A DNA stretch of 64,000 nt from Streptomyces sp. MBT53. GTDB taxonomy: Bacteria; Actinomycetota; Actinomycetes; Streptomycetales; Streptomycetaceae. How positions within the stretch are numbered: position 1 is the stretch's first letter; each line of letters starts with the position of its first letter. Both the position numbers and the translations under genes were made by a program. Positions 9,857-17,882 of this stretch are shown piece by piece. Location: the NCBI RefSeq assembly GCF_016654115.1, contig NZ_JAEQAZ010000001.1:152135-216134 (forward strand). The letters are read 5' to 3'. The notes below the pieces were generated by a model. That model searched no databases and was not told the origin of the DNA. It saw only the letters and a list, made by a program, of their open reading frames with translations.

Positions 9857-10039
9857 TCAGCGCCGACGTCCGCTGCGGCGTGCGGACCAGCCCGTCCCCA
9901 GGCCGGCCGAGTGCGCGGCGAGGAAGGCCAGTCCGAGGAGCATGAGGCTCGTCGGGGTGAAGGCCAGCTGGGTCGATGTCTCGGTGACACGGATGAGGAA
10001 GGCGATGACGAAGAGCGCGGCAGCCACAAAGGCAAGCAT
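9857..10039 (-). CDS. Small hydrophobic membrane protein
   Basis: Sixty residues starting at ATG 10039 after AGGGG. Two predicted membrane helices (about residues 3-16 and 29-43) flank a polar turn RVTETSTQ, and the C-terminus WSARRSGRRR is basic and probably cytoplasmic. The pattern resembles small hydrophobic proteins common in Streptomyces (DUF5326/hydrophobic-protein class). It lies tail-to-tail with SDR 1, 12 bp apart. No function assigned. Confidence 0.7.
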   Translation of the reverse strand: MLAFVAAALFVIAFLIRVTETSTQLAFTPTSLMLLGLAFLAAHSAGLGTGWSARRSGRRR

Positions 10040-10059
10040 CTGAGAACCCCTACGAATGG

Positions 10060-10094
10060 ACGACGAGCCACCGGAGATCCCGGCGGCTCGTCGT
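10060..10094 (-). terminator. Intrinsic-terminator-like hairpin downstream of the SDR pair
   Basis: Perfect 10-bp inverted repeat ACGACGAGCC/GGCTCGTCGT with a 15-base loop that can pair further (CCGG/CCGG). It lies 70 bp after the stop of the SDR at 10165 in the minus direction, ahead of the small membrane protein gene. No long U-tract follows, as is common in Streptomyces. Confidence 0.6.
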
Positions 10095-10164
10095 TCCGTG
10101 TGCCCCCGATGGCGCCGATCAGTCGTGCCCACCGCGACTCGCGTACTCAGGCCCAACTCGTCGT

Positions 10165-10908
10165 TCAGGCAAGGGATTCCGAGCGCTGCACGGTACCCGT
10201 GAGGCCCGTGGCGTCCTGGCCCGCGAGGAGGACCGCGGCCCTCGCCATCGCCTCCGGCGGCTCCACCATCTCCGGCGGGATCTCCCGGCCCCCGCCCCCG
10301 GCCTGCCATCCCTCCGTCAGCACCACCCGTGACGGAGCGAGGCAGTTGACCGCGATGTTGTCTTTCCGCAGGTCGGCGGCGAGCCCCAGATAGAGGCGCT
10401 CGACCGCCGCCTTGGACACCCAGTACGCGTTGGCGCCCCGGTCCGTCATGCCCACTCCGCCGGTCGTCACGGCCACCAACGACCCACCGCCACGCGCGCG
10501 TACGTGGGGAATCACGGCCCGGGTCACCAGGAACACCCCGGTCAGATTGACGTCCAGACACAGCTGCCAGCGCTTCAGCGGCGTCGACTCGACCGGACCG
10601 AGCCACAGCACCCCGGCATTGGCGACGAGAATGTCGATCCCGCCGAACTCCGCGACCGTGGCGGCGACGGCCGCGTCGACCGAGGCCTCGTCGCTCACAT
10701 CACAGGGCACCGGCAGCGCGCGCCCGCCCGCCGCCGTGATCCGGTCCGCGACCGAGTGGATCGTGCCGGGCAGCCGGCCCTCCCGCTCGGAGCGCGCGGC
10801 GACCGCGACCGACGCGCCCGCCTCGGCGAGCGCCAGCGCGACCGTACGGCCGATGCCACGGCTGGCGCCCGCGACGAACGCGACCTTGCCCTTCAACGGG
10901 CCGCTCAC
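10165..10908 (-). CDS. SDR-family oxidoreductase 2
   Basis: 247 residues from GTG 10908, chosen over GTG 10917 because GGGGAA lies about 9 bases upstream of 10908 but is directly against 10917. Motifs: GASRGIG cofactor loop, NAG in ILVANAGVLWLG, TTGG in place of the serine strand, and YWVSK as the catalytic Tyr/Lys. The C-terminus ends ATGLTGTVQRSESLA rather than the usual G-x-DGG. It follows the HSD17B10-like SDR by a few bases, so the two form one minus-strand operon read from the promoter at 11684-11739. Confidence 0.85.
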   Translation of the reverse strand: MSGPLKGKVAFVAGASRGIGRTVALALAEAGASVAVAARSEREGRLPGTIHSVADRITAAGGRALPVPCDVSDEASVDAAVAATVAEFGGIDILVANAGVLWLGPVESTPLKRWQLCLDVNLTGVFLVTRAVIPHVRARGGGSLVAVTTGGVGMTDRGANAYWVSKAAVERLYLGLAADLRKDNIAVNCLAPSRVVLTEGWQAGGGGREIPPEMVEPPEAMARAAVLLAGQDATGLTGTVQRSESLA

Positions 10909-10922
10909 GTCGGTCACTTCCC

Positions 10923-11684
10923 CTACTTCGGCGGGAAGCGGAGGGCGCCGTCGAGGCGGACGACCTCGCCGTTGAGGTAGTCGTTCTCGACGATGTGCTG
11001 GACCAGCGACGCGTACTCCGGTGACTGGCCCATGCGCTTCGGGTACGGCACCTGCGGCCCCCAGTAGGCCTCCAGTTGGGGGCCCGCCTTGCCGTAGGCC
11101 GGCGTGTTGAAGGTGCCCGGCGCGATGGTGACGACCCGGATGCCGAGCGGGGAGAGGTCGCGGGCGGCGACCAGGGTCATACTGACGACTCCGCCCTTGG
11201 CTGCCGCGTAAGGGAGTTGGCCGATCTGGCCCTCGTACGCGGCGATCGACGCCGTGCTGACGATGACACCCCGGCCGCCGTCCAGCGGCTCCTGACGGGC
11301 CATCGCGGCGGCGGCCAGGCGCAGCACGTTGAACACGCCGGTGAGATACACGTCGATCGTCGTGCGGAAACCCGCGAGGTCAAGGGGGGAGCCGTCCTTG
11401 CCGACCAGCCGGCCCCCGCTCGCCGGGCCGCCGTGCGCGTCCACCGAGATCCTGAGCGGTCCCGCCGACTCCGCCTCGGCCAGGGCGGCTTGGACGTCGT
11501 CCTCGGAGGTGGCGTCGGTGCGCACATAGCGCACACCCAACTCCTGCTCCAGGGCCTTGCCCTTCTCGTCGGCCAGATCGGCTACGACGACCTTCGCTCC
11601 CGCCGCGTGCAGCCGACGGACGGTGGCCTCGCCCAGGCCGCCCGCCCCGCCGACGACAACCGCGGAGCTCCCACTGATCTGCAT
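10923..11684 (-). CDS. SDR 3, HSD17B10-like 3-hydroxyacyl-CoA dehydrogenase
   Basis: 253 residues. Beyond the SDR motifs (VGGAGGLGEA, STASIAAYEGQIGQ, YAAAK) the C-terminal half reads GIRVVTIAPGTFNTPA, VPYPKRMGQSPEYASLV and NGEVVRLDGALRF, the pattern of type II 3-hydroxyacyl-CoA dehydrogenases (human HSD17B10 family), which oxidise 2-methyl-3-hydroxyacyl-CoA and some hydroxysteroids. It is therefore a good candidate for the third beta-oxidation step. ATG 11684 follows GAGAGGAAA. It is divergent from ligase 3 and shares operator site 3. Confidence 0.87.
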   Translation of the reverse strand: MQISGSSAVVVGGAGGLGEATVRRLHAAGAKVVVADLADEKGKALEQELGVRYVRTDATSEDDVQAALAEAESAGPLRISVDAHGGPASGGRLVGKDGSPLDLAGFRTTIDVYLTGVFNVLRLAAAAMARQEPLDGGRGVIVSTASIAAYEGQIGQLPYAAAKGGVVSMTLVAARDLSPLGIRVVTIAPGTFNTPAYGKAGPQLEAYWGPQVPYPKRMGQSPEYASLVQHIVENDYLNGEVVRLDGALRFPPK

Positions 11685-11723
11685 CAAGGATTTCCTCTCT
11701 TGCGAACAGCGCTCTAGTGAGAC

Positions 11724-11738
11724 GAGAATAGCATTCTC
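11724..11738. promoter_or_regulatory. Palindromic operator, site 3 (GAGAAT-AGC-ATTCTC)
   Basis: Perfect repeat directly abutting the ATG at 11739. A TTGCGA hexamer at 11700-11705 lies 18 bp before the left arm, so GAGAAT may double as the -10 element; this would put the start of transcription within a few bases of the start codon. A further half site ATTCTC is at 11754-11759. Divergent from the SDR at 11684. Confidence 0.8.
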
Positions 11739-13172
11739 ATGAATATAACCATGATTCTCGAGATGGTGGCCTCGGGCGGCGACCGACCGGTGGTCACGGC
11801 GAACGGCCGCTCCCTGACCGCCTCGGACCTGCTCGCCCGCGCCCGCGCCGCCGCGCACCGCTTCCAGGGCCACCCGGCCGTGCTCTATCTGAGCCCCAGT
11901 CACCTCGCCTACCCGGTGGCCCTGTTCGGCGCCGCCCTGGCGGGCATCCCGTTCATCCCCCTCAACTACCGCCTCGGCGAACACCAGTTGAACCGCCTCC
12001 TGGCCCGCCACCCCGGCGCCCTCGTCCTGCGCCCCGCCGACCTCGACGCCCTGCTGATCGCCGAAAAGGACACCGACGTAACGGAGTTGGCCCAGGTCCA
12101 GGATCAGGACTCGGTCGCCGTGGTCCTCTACACCAGCGGCACGACCGCCGAACCCAAGGCGGCCCTGCTGCGCCACCGCCACCTGCTGGCCTATGTGCTG
12201 AACACCCAGGAGTTCGCCTCCGCCGAGGAGGGCGACGCGTCGCTGGTGGCGGTCCCGCCGTACCACGTGGCCGGGTTGATGAACCTGCTGACGAACCTCT
12301 ACTCGGGCCGCCGCCTCGTGTACCTCTCCGCCTTCGACGCGGAGGAGTGGCTGGCGACCGCGCGCCGCGAACAGGTCACCCACGCACTCGTCGTGCCCAC
12401 CATGCTGGCCCGCATCGTCGCCGAGGTCCCGGCGGACGACGCCGGAACGCCCACACTCCGCAGCCTGGCCTACGGCGGCGCCAGGACCCCGCTGCCCGTC
12501 GTGGAGCGGGCGCTGCGGATCTTCCCCGGGACGGGGTTCGTCAACGCGTACGGCCTGACCGAGACGGCCTCTTCGGTCGCGGTGCTGGGGCCCGACGACC
12601 ACCGCGAGGCGCTGGCATCCGCCGACCCGGCAGTACGGGACCGACTCGGCTCCGTGGGGCGGCCGTTGCCCGGAGTCGAGATCGAGATCCGCGGAGAGGA
12701 CGGGAAACCGGTCGGGACCGGGGAGACCGGGCTGGTCTTCCTGCGCGGTGATCAGGTCTCCGGCGAATACGGCGGACGTACGGCCCTCGACGCAGACGGC
12801 TGGTTCCCCACGCGGGACCGGGGGCGCCTGGACGTCAACGGCTATCTGTTCATCGAGGGCCGCGCCGACGACACCATCATCCGCGGCGGCGAGAACATCG
12901 CTCCCGCCGAGATAGAGGACGTTCTCGTCGCCCACCCCGGAATCGTGGAGGCCGCGGTGATCGGCGTGCCCGACCCCGAGTGGGGGCAACGGATCGTCGC
13001 CGTCGTGGTCGGCGAGGGCGATCCGGCGGAGGTCCGCCAGTGGGTCAGGGACCGGCTGCGCTCCTCCAAGACCCCCGACACGATCGTCTTCCGCGCCGAA
13101 CTGCCCAAGACCGAGACCGGAAAGCTGCTGCGCCGCACCCTGCTGGCCGAGTTGGAGACCACCCATGCCTGA
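11739..13172 (+). CDS. AMP-dependent acyl-CoA ligase, ligase 3
   Basis: 477 residues of the ANL superfamily: LYTSGTTAEPKAALLRHRH near residue 130, NAYGLTETASS, the hinge region RDRGRLDVNGYLFIEGRADD, GGENIAPAEIE and the end motif TETGKLLRR. No ribosome binding site precedes ATG 11739 or ATG 11751, and the operator runs right up to 11739, so a leaderless message is likely. First gene of a three-gene operon with a thiolase and an SDR. The hinge has RD where most have GD. Substrate not known; short relative to long-chain FadD enzymes. Confidence 0.87.
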   Translation: MNITMILEMVASGGDRPVVTANGRSLTASDLLARARAAAHRFQGHPAVLYLSPSHLAYPVALFGAALAGIPFIPLNYRLGEHQLNRLLARHPGALVLRPADLDALLIAEKDTDVTELAQVQDQDSVAVVLYTSGTTAEPKAALLRHRHLLAYVLNTQEFASAEEGDASLVAVPPYHVAGLMNLLTNLYSGRRLVYLSAFDAEEWLATARREQVTHALVVPTMLARIVAEVPADDAGTPTLRSLAYGGARTPLPVVERALRIFPGTGFVNAYGLTETASSVAVLGPDDHREALASADPAVRDRLGSVGRPLPGVEIEIRGEDGKPVGTGETGLVFLRGDQVSGEYGGRTALDADGWFPTRDRGRLDVNGYLFIEGRADDTIIRGGENIAPAEIEDVLVAHPGIVEAAVIGVPDPEWGQRIVAVVVGEGDPAEVRQWVRDRLRSSKTPDTIVFRAELPKTETGKLLRRTLLAELETTHA

Positions 13173-14313
13173 AGCAGTCCTCGTGTCCGCCCTGCGTACC
13201 CCCGTCGGCACCGCCGTCAAGGGCACCCTCCGCGACACCACCGCGTTCGACCTGGCCCACCACATCGTCGCCGCCGCTGCCGCCACGGAGGGGCTCGACC
13301 CGGACGCCGTCGACGACGTCATCCTCGGTGAGGGCCTGTACGGCGGCGGGGTCGTGGCCCGGCACGCGGCACTCACCGTGGGGCTGACCTCGGTACCGGG
13401 CCTCGCCCACAACCGGCACTGCGCCGCCGGTCTCGCGGCCGTGCAGAGCGCGGCGGGCAGCATCCGCGCGGGCATGGACGAACTCGTCATCGCCGGCGGC
13501 GTCAACTCGGCTTCAACGTCCCCGAAACTGCGTTTCCGCGTGGACGGTGAGTGGGTCGAGCCGTGGAGTCCGCCCACGCATCCCGACCGCCCCGACACCC
13601 CCAACCTGGACATGTCGATCACGGTCGGCTGGAACACCGCCGTACGGGCCGGTCTCAGCCGCGCAGACATGGACGCCTGGGCGCTGCGCTCGCACCAGAA
13701 CGCGATTCGCGCCATCGACGAAGGCCGTTTCGACGCCGAGCTGGTACCCATCGACACACCGCACGGTCTGTTCTCCGTCGACGAACACCCGCGCCGCACC
13801 ACGAGCCTGGAGAAGCTGGCCTCGCTCAAGCCGCTGCACCCGGAGATAGACGGCTTCTCCATCACGGCGGGCAACGCGGGCGGCGCCAACGACGGTGCCG
13901 CGGCCCTGGTGGTGGCCAGCGACCGGCTCGGCTTGCCCGCACTCGCCGTCGTCCGCTCCTGGGCCTCGGTCGGCGCCGACCCCGCCGAGACCGGCCTCAC
14001 CCCCGTGAAGGTCATCCCCAAAGCCCTTGCCCGCGCGGGACTTTCGACATCAGACGTCGACCTCTTCGAGATCAACGAGGCCTTCGCCGCCGTGCCCGTC
14101 GCCGCGGTGAAACTGCTCGGGCTCGACCCCGACCGCGTGAACGTCAACGGCAGCGGCTGTTCCCTCGGCCACCCGGTCGCCGCGACCGGCGCCCGGATGC
14201 TGGTGACGCTGGTGCACGAACTGCGCCGCCGAGGCGGTGGCATCGGCGTCGCCGCGATGTGCGCGGGCGGCGGCATGGGCTCCGCCACGGTCATCGAGGT
14301 GCCGGCGCCATAG
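13165..14313 (+). CDS. Thiolase (acetyl-CoA acetyltransferase family) 1
   Basis: 382 residues with all thiolase catalytic elements: nucleophilic cysteine in NRHCAAGLAAV near residue 87, NEAFAAVPVA, the histidine in CSLGHPVAATGAR, and the second cysteine in CAGGGMGSA. It should cleave a 3-ketoacyl-CoA with CoA, or condense in reverse. The ATG overlaps the ligase stop by 8 bp. The loop between residues 110 and 150 contains FRVDGEWVEPWSPPTHPD, shorter and different from biosynthetic thiolases, suggesting a bulky acyl substrate. Confidence 0.9.
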   Translation: MPEAVLVSALRTPVGTAVKGTLRDTTAFDLAHHIVAAAAATEGLDPDAVDDVILGEGLYGGGVVARHAALTVGLTSVPGLAHNRHCAAGLAAVQSAAGSIRAGMDELVIAGGVNSASTSPKLRFRVDGEWVEPWSPPTHPDRPDTPNLDMSITVGWNTAVRAGLSRADMDAWALRSHQNAIRAIDEGRFDAELVPIDTPHGLFSVDEHPRRTTSLEKLASLKPLHPEIDGFSITAGNAGGANDGAAALVVASDRLGLPALAVVRSWASVGADPAETGLTPVKVIPKALARAGLSTSDVDLFEINEAFAAVPVAAVKLLGLDPDRVNVNGSGCSLGHPVAATGARMLVTLVHELRRRGGGIGVAAMCAGGGMGSATVIEVPAP

Positions 14314-14361
14314 TGCTCACGTACGGCAAGGGCGGGGAGTCGATGCGATGAGGGGAATGTC

Positions 14362-15123
14362 GTGGAGGGCTTGAAGGAGAAGGTCGTTCTCGTCGCCGGC
14401 GCGGCCACCGGACTGGGTGCCGCGTCGGCACGGCGGCTCGCGGACGAGGGCGCCAGGGTCGTCGTCGCCGACCTCGATGTCGAGGGCGCCCGGCGGACCG
14501 CCTCGGCCATCGGTGACGCCGGTGGCGAGGCGGTCGGAGTGGGTTTCGACATCGCCGACGAGGACTCGGTGGGCGATTTGGTGACGACCACTGTGCGGTC
14601 GTACGGCGGCCTGGATGCGGTCCACATCAACGCGGGCGACATGGGTGCGGTCTCCAAGGACACCGACGTCGTCGACATGGACCTCGCGGTCTGGGACCGG
14701 ACCTTCGCCGTCAATCTGCGGGGCCACATGCTCGTCACGCGATACGCCGTTCCCGAACTCCTCGCCCGGGGCGGCGGCGCGCTCGTCTACACCTCGTCCA
14801 TCGCGGCCTTCACCGGCGAGGCCGCGCGCCCCGCCTACTCGGCGACCAAGGCGGGCATCAACGCCCTCGCCCGCCATGTCGCCTCCCGCTGGGGCAGAGA
14901 GGGCATCCGGGCCAACGCGGTCGCCCCCGGTCTGATCCTGACCCCGGCCATCCAGGAGGGCGCCGCCCCGGACCTGCTGGAGGCACTGCTCGCCCGTACC
15001 CGCAGCACCCGGCACGGCCGCGCCGACGACATCGCCGCGATGGTCGCCCACCTGATGTCCGACTCGGGAGCCTGGATCAACGGCCAGGTCATCAATGTCG
15101 ACGGCGGCACCGTGATGCGCTGA
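14362..15123 (+). CDS. SDR-family oxidoreductase 4
   Basis: 253 residues, GTG 14362 after GAGGGG. Complete classical SDR set: GAATGLG cofactor loop, INAGD in place of NNAG, YTSSIA, YSATK, and the INGQVINVDGG C-terminal motif. Probably an NAD(P)-dependent hydroxyacyl-CoA or hydroxy-ring dehydrogenase acting with ligase 3 and thiolase 1 (48 bp from the thiolase stop, same strand). Tail-to-tail with the TesB gene, 9 bp apart, without an obvious terminator. Confidence 0.87.
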   Translation: MEGLKEKVVLVAGAATGLGAASARRLADEGARVVVADLDVEGARRTASAIGDAGGEAVGVGFDIADEDSVGDLVTTTVRSYGGLDAVHINAGDMGAVSKDTDVVDMDLAVWDRTFAVNLRGHMLVTRYAVPELLARGGGALVYTSSIAAFTGEAARPAYSATKAGINALARHVASRWGREGIRANAVAPGLILTPAIQEGAAPDLLEALLARTRSTRHGRADDIAAMVAHLMSDSGAWINGQVINVDGGTVMR

Positions 15124-15132
15124 GCGGGGGTC

Positions 15133-15936
15133 CTACTCGACCGTACGGAAGCGGAGCAGGGCCTCTTGCGCGAACGAGGCGACCAAGGACCCCTGCGCGG
15201 TGAGGACATCGCCCCGGCCGTAGCAGCGGCCGTGGGCGATGAGCGGGCTCCGGTGGCGCAGGACAAGCCAGTCGTCCGTCGTGAAAGGGCGGTGGAACCA
15301 CACCGTGTGCGCGGTGACGGCGGACGTGAACGCCGTCCCCGAGTCGTGCTGGGTGACGCCTTCCAGCGGGCGAAGCGCCGTACCGATCAGGCTCAGATCG
15401 CTCGCGTACGCCGTCAACGCGGGCGCGAGTTCCGGCGCCACCGCCGGTGTACGCATCCACAGGTCGTACTCGGGCGGTTCCGACTTCGGCGAGTCCACCT
15501 CCACGGTGGCCCGGGTGTCCCAAGGGAGCAGGGAGAGGTCCACGTCGTGCTCGGCTCCCGGCACCGACGGCATCGGGAACGCGATCTGCTGATCCGGCCC
15601 CTCCTCGTGGGAGTGCAGCGACACGGCAGCGACGGCAGCGACACCCTGCGTCTGACGCGCCACGACCGTCAACGTGGCGAAGGAACCGCCCTCATGATGA
15701 CGCGTCACCTCGTACCGCACCGGCTCCTGCGGCCGTCCCGCCCGCGCGAACTGCACATGAAGGCTCTTGACCGCCTTGTCGGGGCAGGCCAGTTGGGCGG
15801 CCCGGACACTCTGCGCGAGCAACTGCCCGCCGAAGATGCGGTGATAGCCGAGTTGTTGGTTGCGACCCTCGAACACGGCACCGGGCTGGACGTCGAGATC
15901 CAGGCAGGAGAGCAGGTCGCTCCAGAGATCGGTCAC
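15133..15936 (-). CDS. Acyl-CoA thioesterase II (TesB, double hotdog)
   Basis: 267 residues from GTG 15936, which has GAGGAG 8 bases upstream; an upstream in-frame GTG at 15960 has none. Two hotdog repeats: the first with GRNQQLGYHRIFGGQ and the VKSLHVQFARAG segment, the second with HDSGTAFTSAVTAHTVWFHRPF and HGRCYGRGDVLTAQGSLVASFAQEALLR, typical of TesB. It hydrolyses acyl-CoA to free acid plus CoA. In a catabolic locus it may release dead-end CoA esters and rebalance the CoA pool. Last gene of the minus operon that begins with the SnoaL-like gene at 18346. Confidence 0.88.
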   Translation of the reverse strand: MTDLWSDLLSCLDLDVQPGAVFEGRNQQLGYHRIFGGQLLAQSVRAAQLACPDKAVKSLHVQFARAGRPQEPVRYEVTRHHEGGSFATLTVVARQTQGVAAVAAVSLHSHEEGPDQQIAFPMPSVPGAEHDVDLSLLPWDTRATVEVDSPKSEPPEYDLWMRTPAVAPELAPALTAYASDLSLIGTALRPLEGVTQHDSGTAFTSAVTAHTVWFHRPFTTDDWLVLRHRSPLIAHGRCYGRGDVLTAQGSLVASFAQEALLRFRTVE

Positions 15937-15978
15937 TGATGTCACTCCTCGGTCGATCACAGGCGGACGAGCTGTCGA

Positions 15979-16764
15979 TCACAGATGGACGAGCCGCGGC
16001 GCGGACCCGCCGGCCCGCAGCAGCGCACCGGCCTCGCGCGTCAACTCCCGTGCGCTGCCCAGGAGTCCGTCCAGCACCATGGCCCGCCGCACATGCCGGT
16101 GCAGATCGTGCTCAGCGGTGAAGCCGATCCCGCCCAGGACCTGCTGGCAGTGCCGGGCCGCCGTCAGCGCCGCCTGCCCGGCCGCGGCCTTGGCGAGCAG
16201 TGCGCCGAGATCGTCGGTGGCGGCCACAAGGGTGGCCTCGGCGCCGTCCAGCGCCACGAGGGTCTCGGCGAGCCGGTGCCGTACGGCCTGGAAGGAGGCG
16301 AGCGGGCGGCCGAACTGGACGCGGTCCACGGCGTGTTGGCGGGCCAGCGCGAGCATGGCGCGGCCCGTCCCGAGCAGCCACCAGCCGAGCGCGACCCGAC
16401 CGGTGGCGAGTGGGACAGGGGCTCCGGCGGGCACGGAACGCAGGGGCAGTTCGGCGTCCAGGGTCGCCCCGGCCGCACTGTCGTCGCGCTCCCAGACGAT
16501 CCATGCACCGCCCGTGTACGGCAGCGGCAGGGTGCCGCCGAGCGGACGGCCCGCCGCGCCGAGCAGGACGTCGTTGAGGAGGGGCGCGTGGGCGCCGGTC
16601 TCGCCGAGCAGGCGGAAGGCGAGCGGGACGGCGATGTCCGGCTGTTCGGCGAGGAGTTCGGCCCAGCCTAGGTCGGCCAGGGCGGTGTCCAGGGCCTGTC
16701 CCGAGGCCGCCGTCATCGTCTTGCGGAGCGTCTCGGCGAGCAGGTCCCGTTCGGCTGCGTCCAC
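15979..16764 (-). CDS. Short acyl-CoA dehydrogenase-like subunit (FadE, pair A, alpha)
   Basis: 261 residues from GTG 16764 (GGAAGGAG five bases upstream), well below the usual 380. The N-terminal helical domain is trimmed and most of the middle beta-domain is missing, but the flavin-contact region VQFGRPLASFQAVRHRLAE and the ending QQVLGGIGFTAEHDLHRHVRRA are kept. Such short FadE proteins pair with a full-length partner to give the alpha2beta2 dehydrogenases of actinobacterial steroid side-chain degradation (ChsE1-ChsE2 type), in which one subunit lacks the catalytic base. It directly follows its presumed partner (16767-17882). Confidence 0.85.
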   Translation of the reverse strand: MDAAERDLLAETLRKTMTAASGQALDTALADLGWAELLAEQPDIAVPLAFRLLGETGAHAPLLNDVLLGAAGRPLGGTLPLPYTGGAWIVWERDDSAAGATLDAELPLRSVPAGAPVPLATGRVALGWWLLGTGRAMLALARQHAVDRVQFGRPLASFQAVRHRLAETLVALDGAEATLVAATDDLGALLAKAAAGQAALTAARHCQQVLGGIGFTAEHDLHRHVRRAMVLDGLLGSARELTREAGALLRAGGSAPRLVHL

Positions 16765-16766
16765 GG

Positions 16767-17882
16767 CTACTCCTTCCCCAGGTCGAGCAGTCGGCGCGCG
16801 ATGATGTTCCGCTGGATCTCGGCCGTACCGCCGTAGATGGTCGCCGCCTTGGAGTACAGGTACTCCGAGCGCCATGGCGTGTCCGCCAACTCCAGTACGC
16901 CGGGCAGGAGATCGCGCACGGTCTCGAAGAGGCGTTGCTCGGCGGTGGCCAGCAGCACCTTGTCGACCGAGGTCTCCGCGCCCAGCCGCTCGCCCTCGGC
17001 CAGCCGTCGCTGCGTGGCGTGGGAGCGGCAGCGGACGGTGTGCAACGCCAGGTAGGCGGCGCCGAGTTCGGCGTCGTCAGGGATGTTCGTCTCGGCCAGC
17101 AGGCGGTCAAGTCGCGTGTAGAGATGGGCGATCCGGTGCCAGAAGCAGGTGGAGCGCTCGTGCGGGAGCAGGTCCATCGCCAGGCGCCAGCCGTCGCCGG
17201 GTTGGCCGAGCATCCGGTCGGCGGGCACGATCACGTCGTCGAAGAACACCTCGGCGAACTCGTCCACGCCGTGCATCGTGCGCAGTGGCCGGACGGTGAT
17301 GCCGGGGGTGTCCATGTCGACGAAGAACGCGGTGATTCCGTTGTGGCCCGGCGCGGTGCGGGTCAACAGGACGCAGCGGGCGGCGAATTGGGCCAGGCTC
17401 GTCCACACCTTCTGGCCGCTGATCACCCAGTGGTCGTCGCGCGGAACGGCCCGCGTGGTGAGGGAGGCGAGGTCGCTGCCGGAGCCGGGTTCGGAGAAGC
17501 CCTGGCACCACTGCTCACGGCCGCTGAGCAGCCGGGGGACCATCTCTGCGGCGAGCGCGGGCGGGGCGTACGAGATCATCGTCGGGGCGAGGACCTCGAC
17601 CATCGAGTAGATGCCAGGTTCGGCCAACTCCCTTGTGGCGACCTCTTCGCCGAGGACCGCCCTGAGCACCGCGGGCCCGCCGAGCCCCCTCACCTCGGCG
17701 GGCCAGCCGTACCGCATCCAGTCCGCGTCGTACAACGCCCGGCGGACCCGGGCCAGTTGAGCGACCTGGGCGTCCAGGGAGTGGTCGGGGCCGGGGGACA
17801 GGTCGTGCTCGTCCAGCCAGCCGCGCAGGTCCGAGCGGAAGTCGGCGGCGTTCACGTACCCGGGCGCGGAGGCGGCGTTCAT
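16767..17882 (-). CDS. Acyl-CoA dehydrogenase (FadE, pair A, full-length partner)
   Basis: 371 residues, ATG 17882 overlapping the SnoaL-like stop (ATGA). It has WCQGFSEPGSGSDLAS (flavin N5 side), GQKVWTSLAQFA, GITVRPLRTMHGVDEFAEVFFDDV, and the C-terminal YSKAATIYGGTAEIQRNIIA segment. The position used as catalytic Glu in MCAD (IYEGT) is Gly, as in the class that takes its base from an earlier helix. Together with the short subunit it should desaturate a bulky acyl-CoA at C2-C3 and pass electrons to ETF. Confidence 0.88.
   Translation of the reverse strand: MNAASAPGYVNAADFRSDLRGWLDEHDLSPGPDHSLDAQVAQLARVRRALYDADWMRYGWPAEVRGLGGPAVLRAVLGEEVATRELAEPGIYSMVEVLAPTMISYAPPALAAEMVPRLLSGREQWCQGFSEPGSGSDLASLTTRAVPRDDHWVISGQKVWTSLAQFAARCVLLTRTAPGHNGITAFFVDMDTPGITVRPLRTMHGVDEFAEVFFDDVIVPADRMLGQPGDGWRLAMDLLPHERSTCFWHRIAHLYTRLDRLLAETNIPDDAELGAAYLALHTVRCRSHATQRRLAEGERLGAETSVDKVLLATAEQRLFETVRDLLPGVLELADTPWRSEYLYSKAATIYGGTAEIQRNIIARRLLDLGKE

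Noticed and set aside
10520..10545. GGTCAGATTG inside an SDR as a GntR site
   Set aside because: No second half GACC, lies within coding sequence, and lacks the 20-bp block shared by the two good sites.
10923..14738. A 1271-codon open frame on the minus strand
   Set aside because: Only its left part (10923-11684) is a real SDR; the rest runs antisense to ligase, thiolase and SDR genes and has the Ala/Ser/Arg-rich composition typical of shadow frames in high-GC DNA.
15937..15990. Direct repeat CTGTGATCGAC (two copies) upstream of the TesB gene as a regulatory site
   Set aside because: It lies between co-directional operon genes and partly in coding sequence; no promoter or symmetry supports a function.
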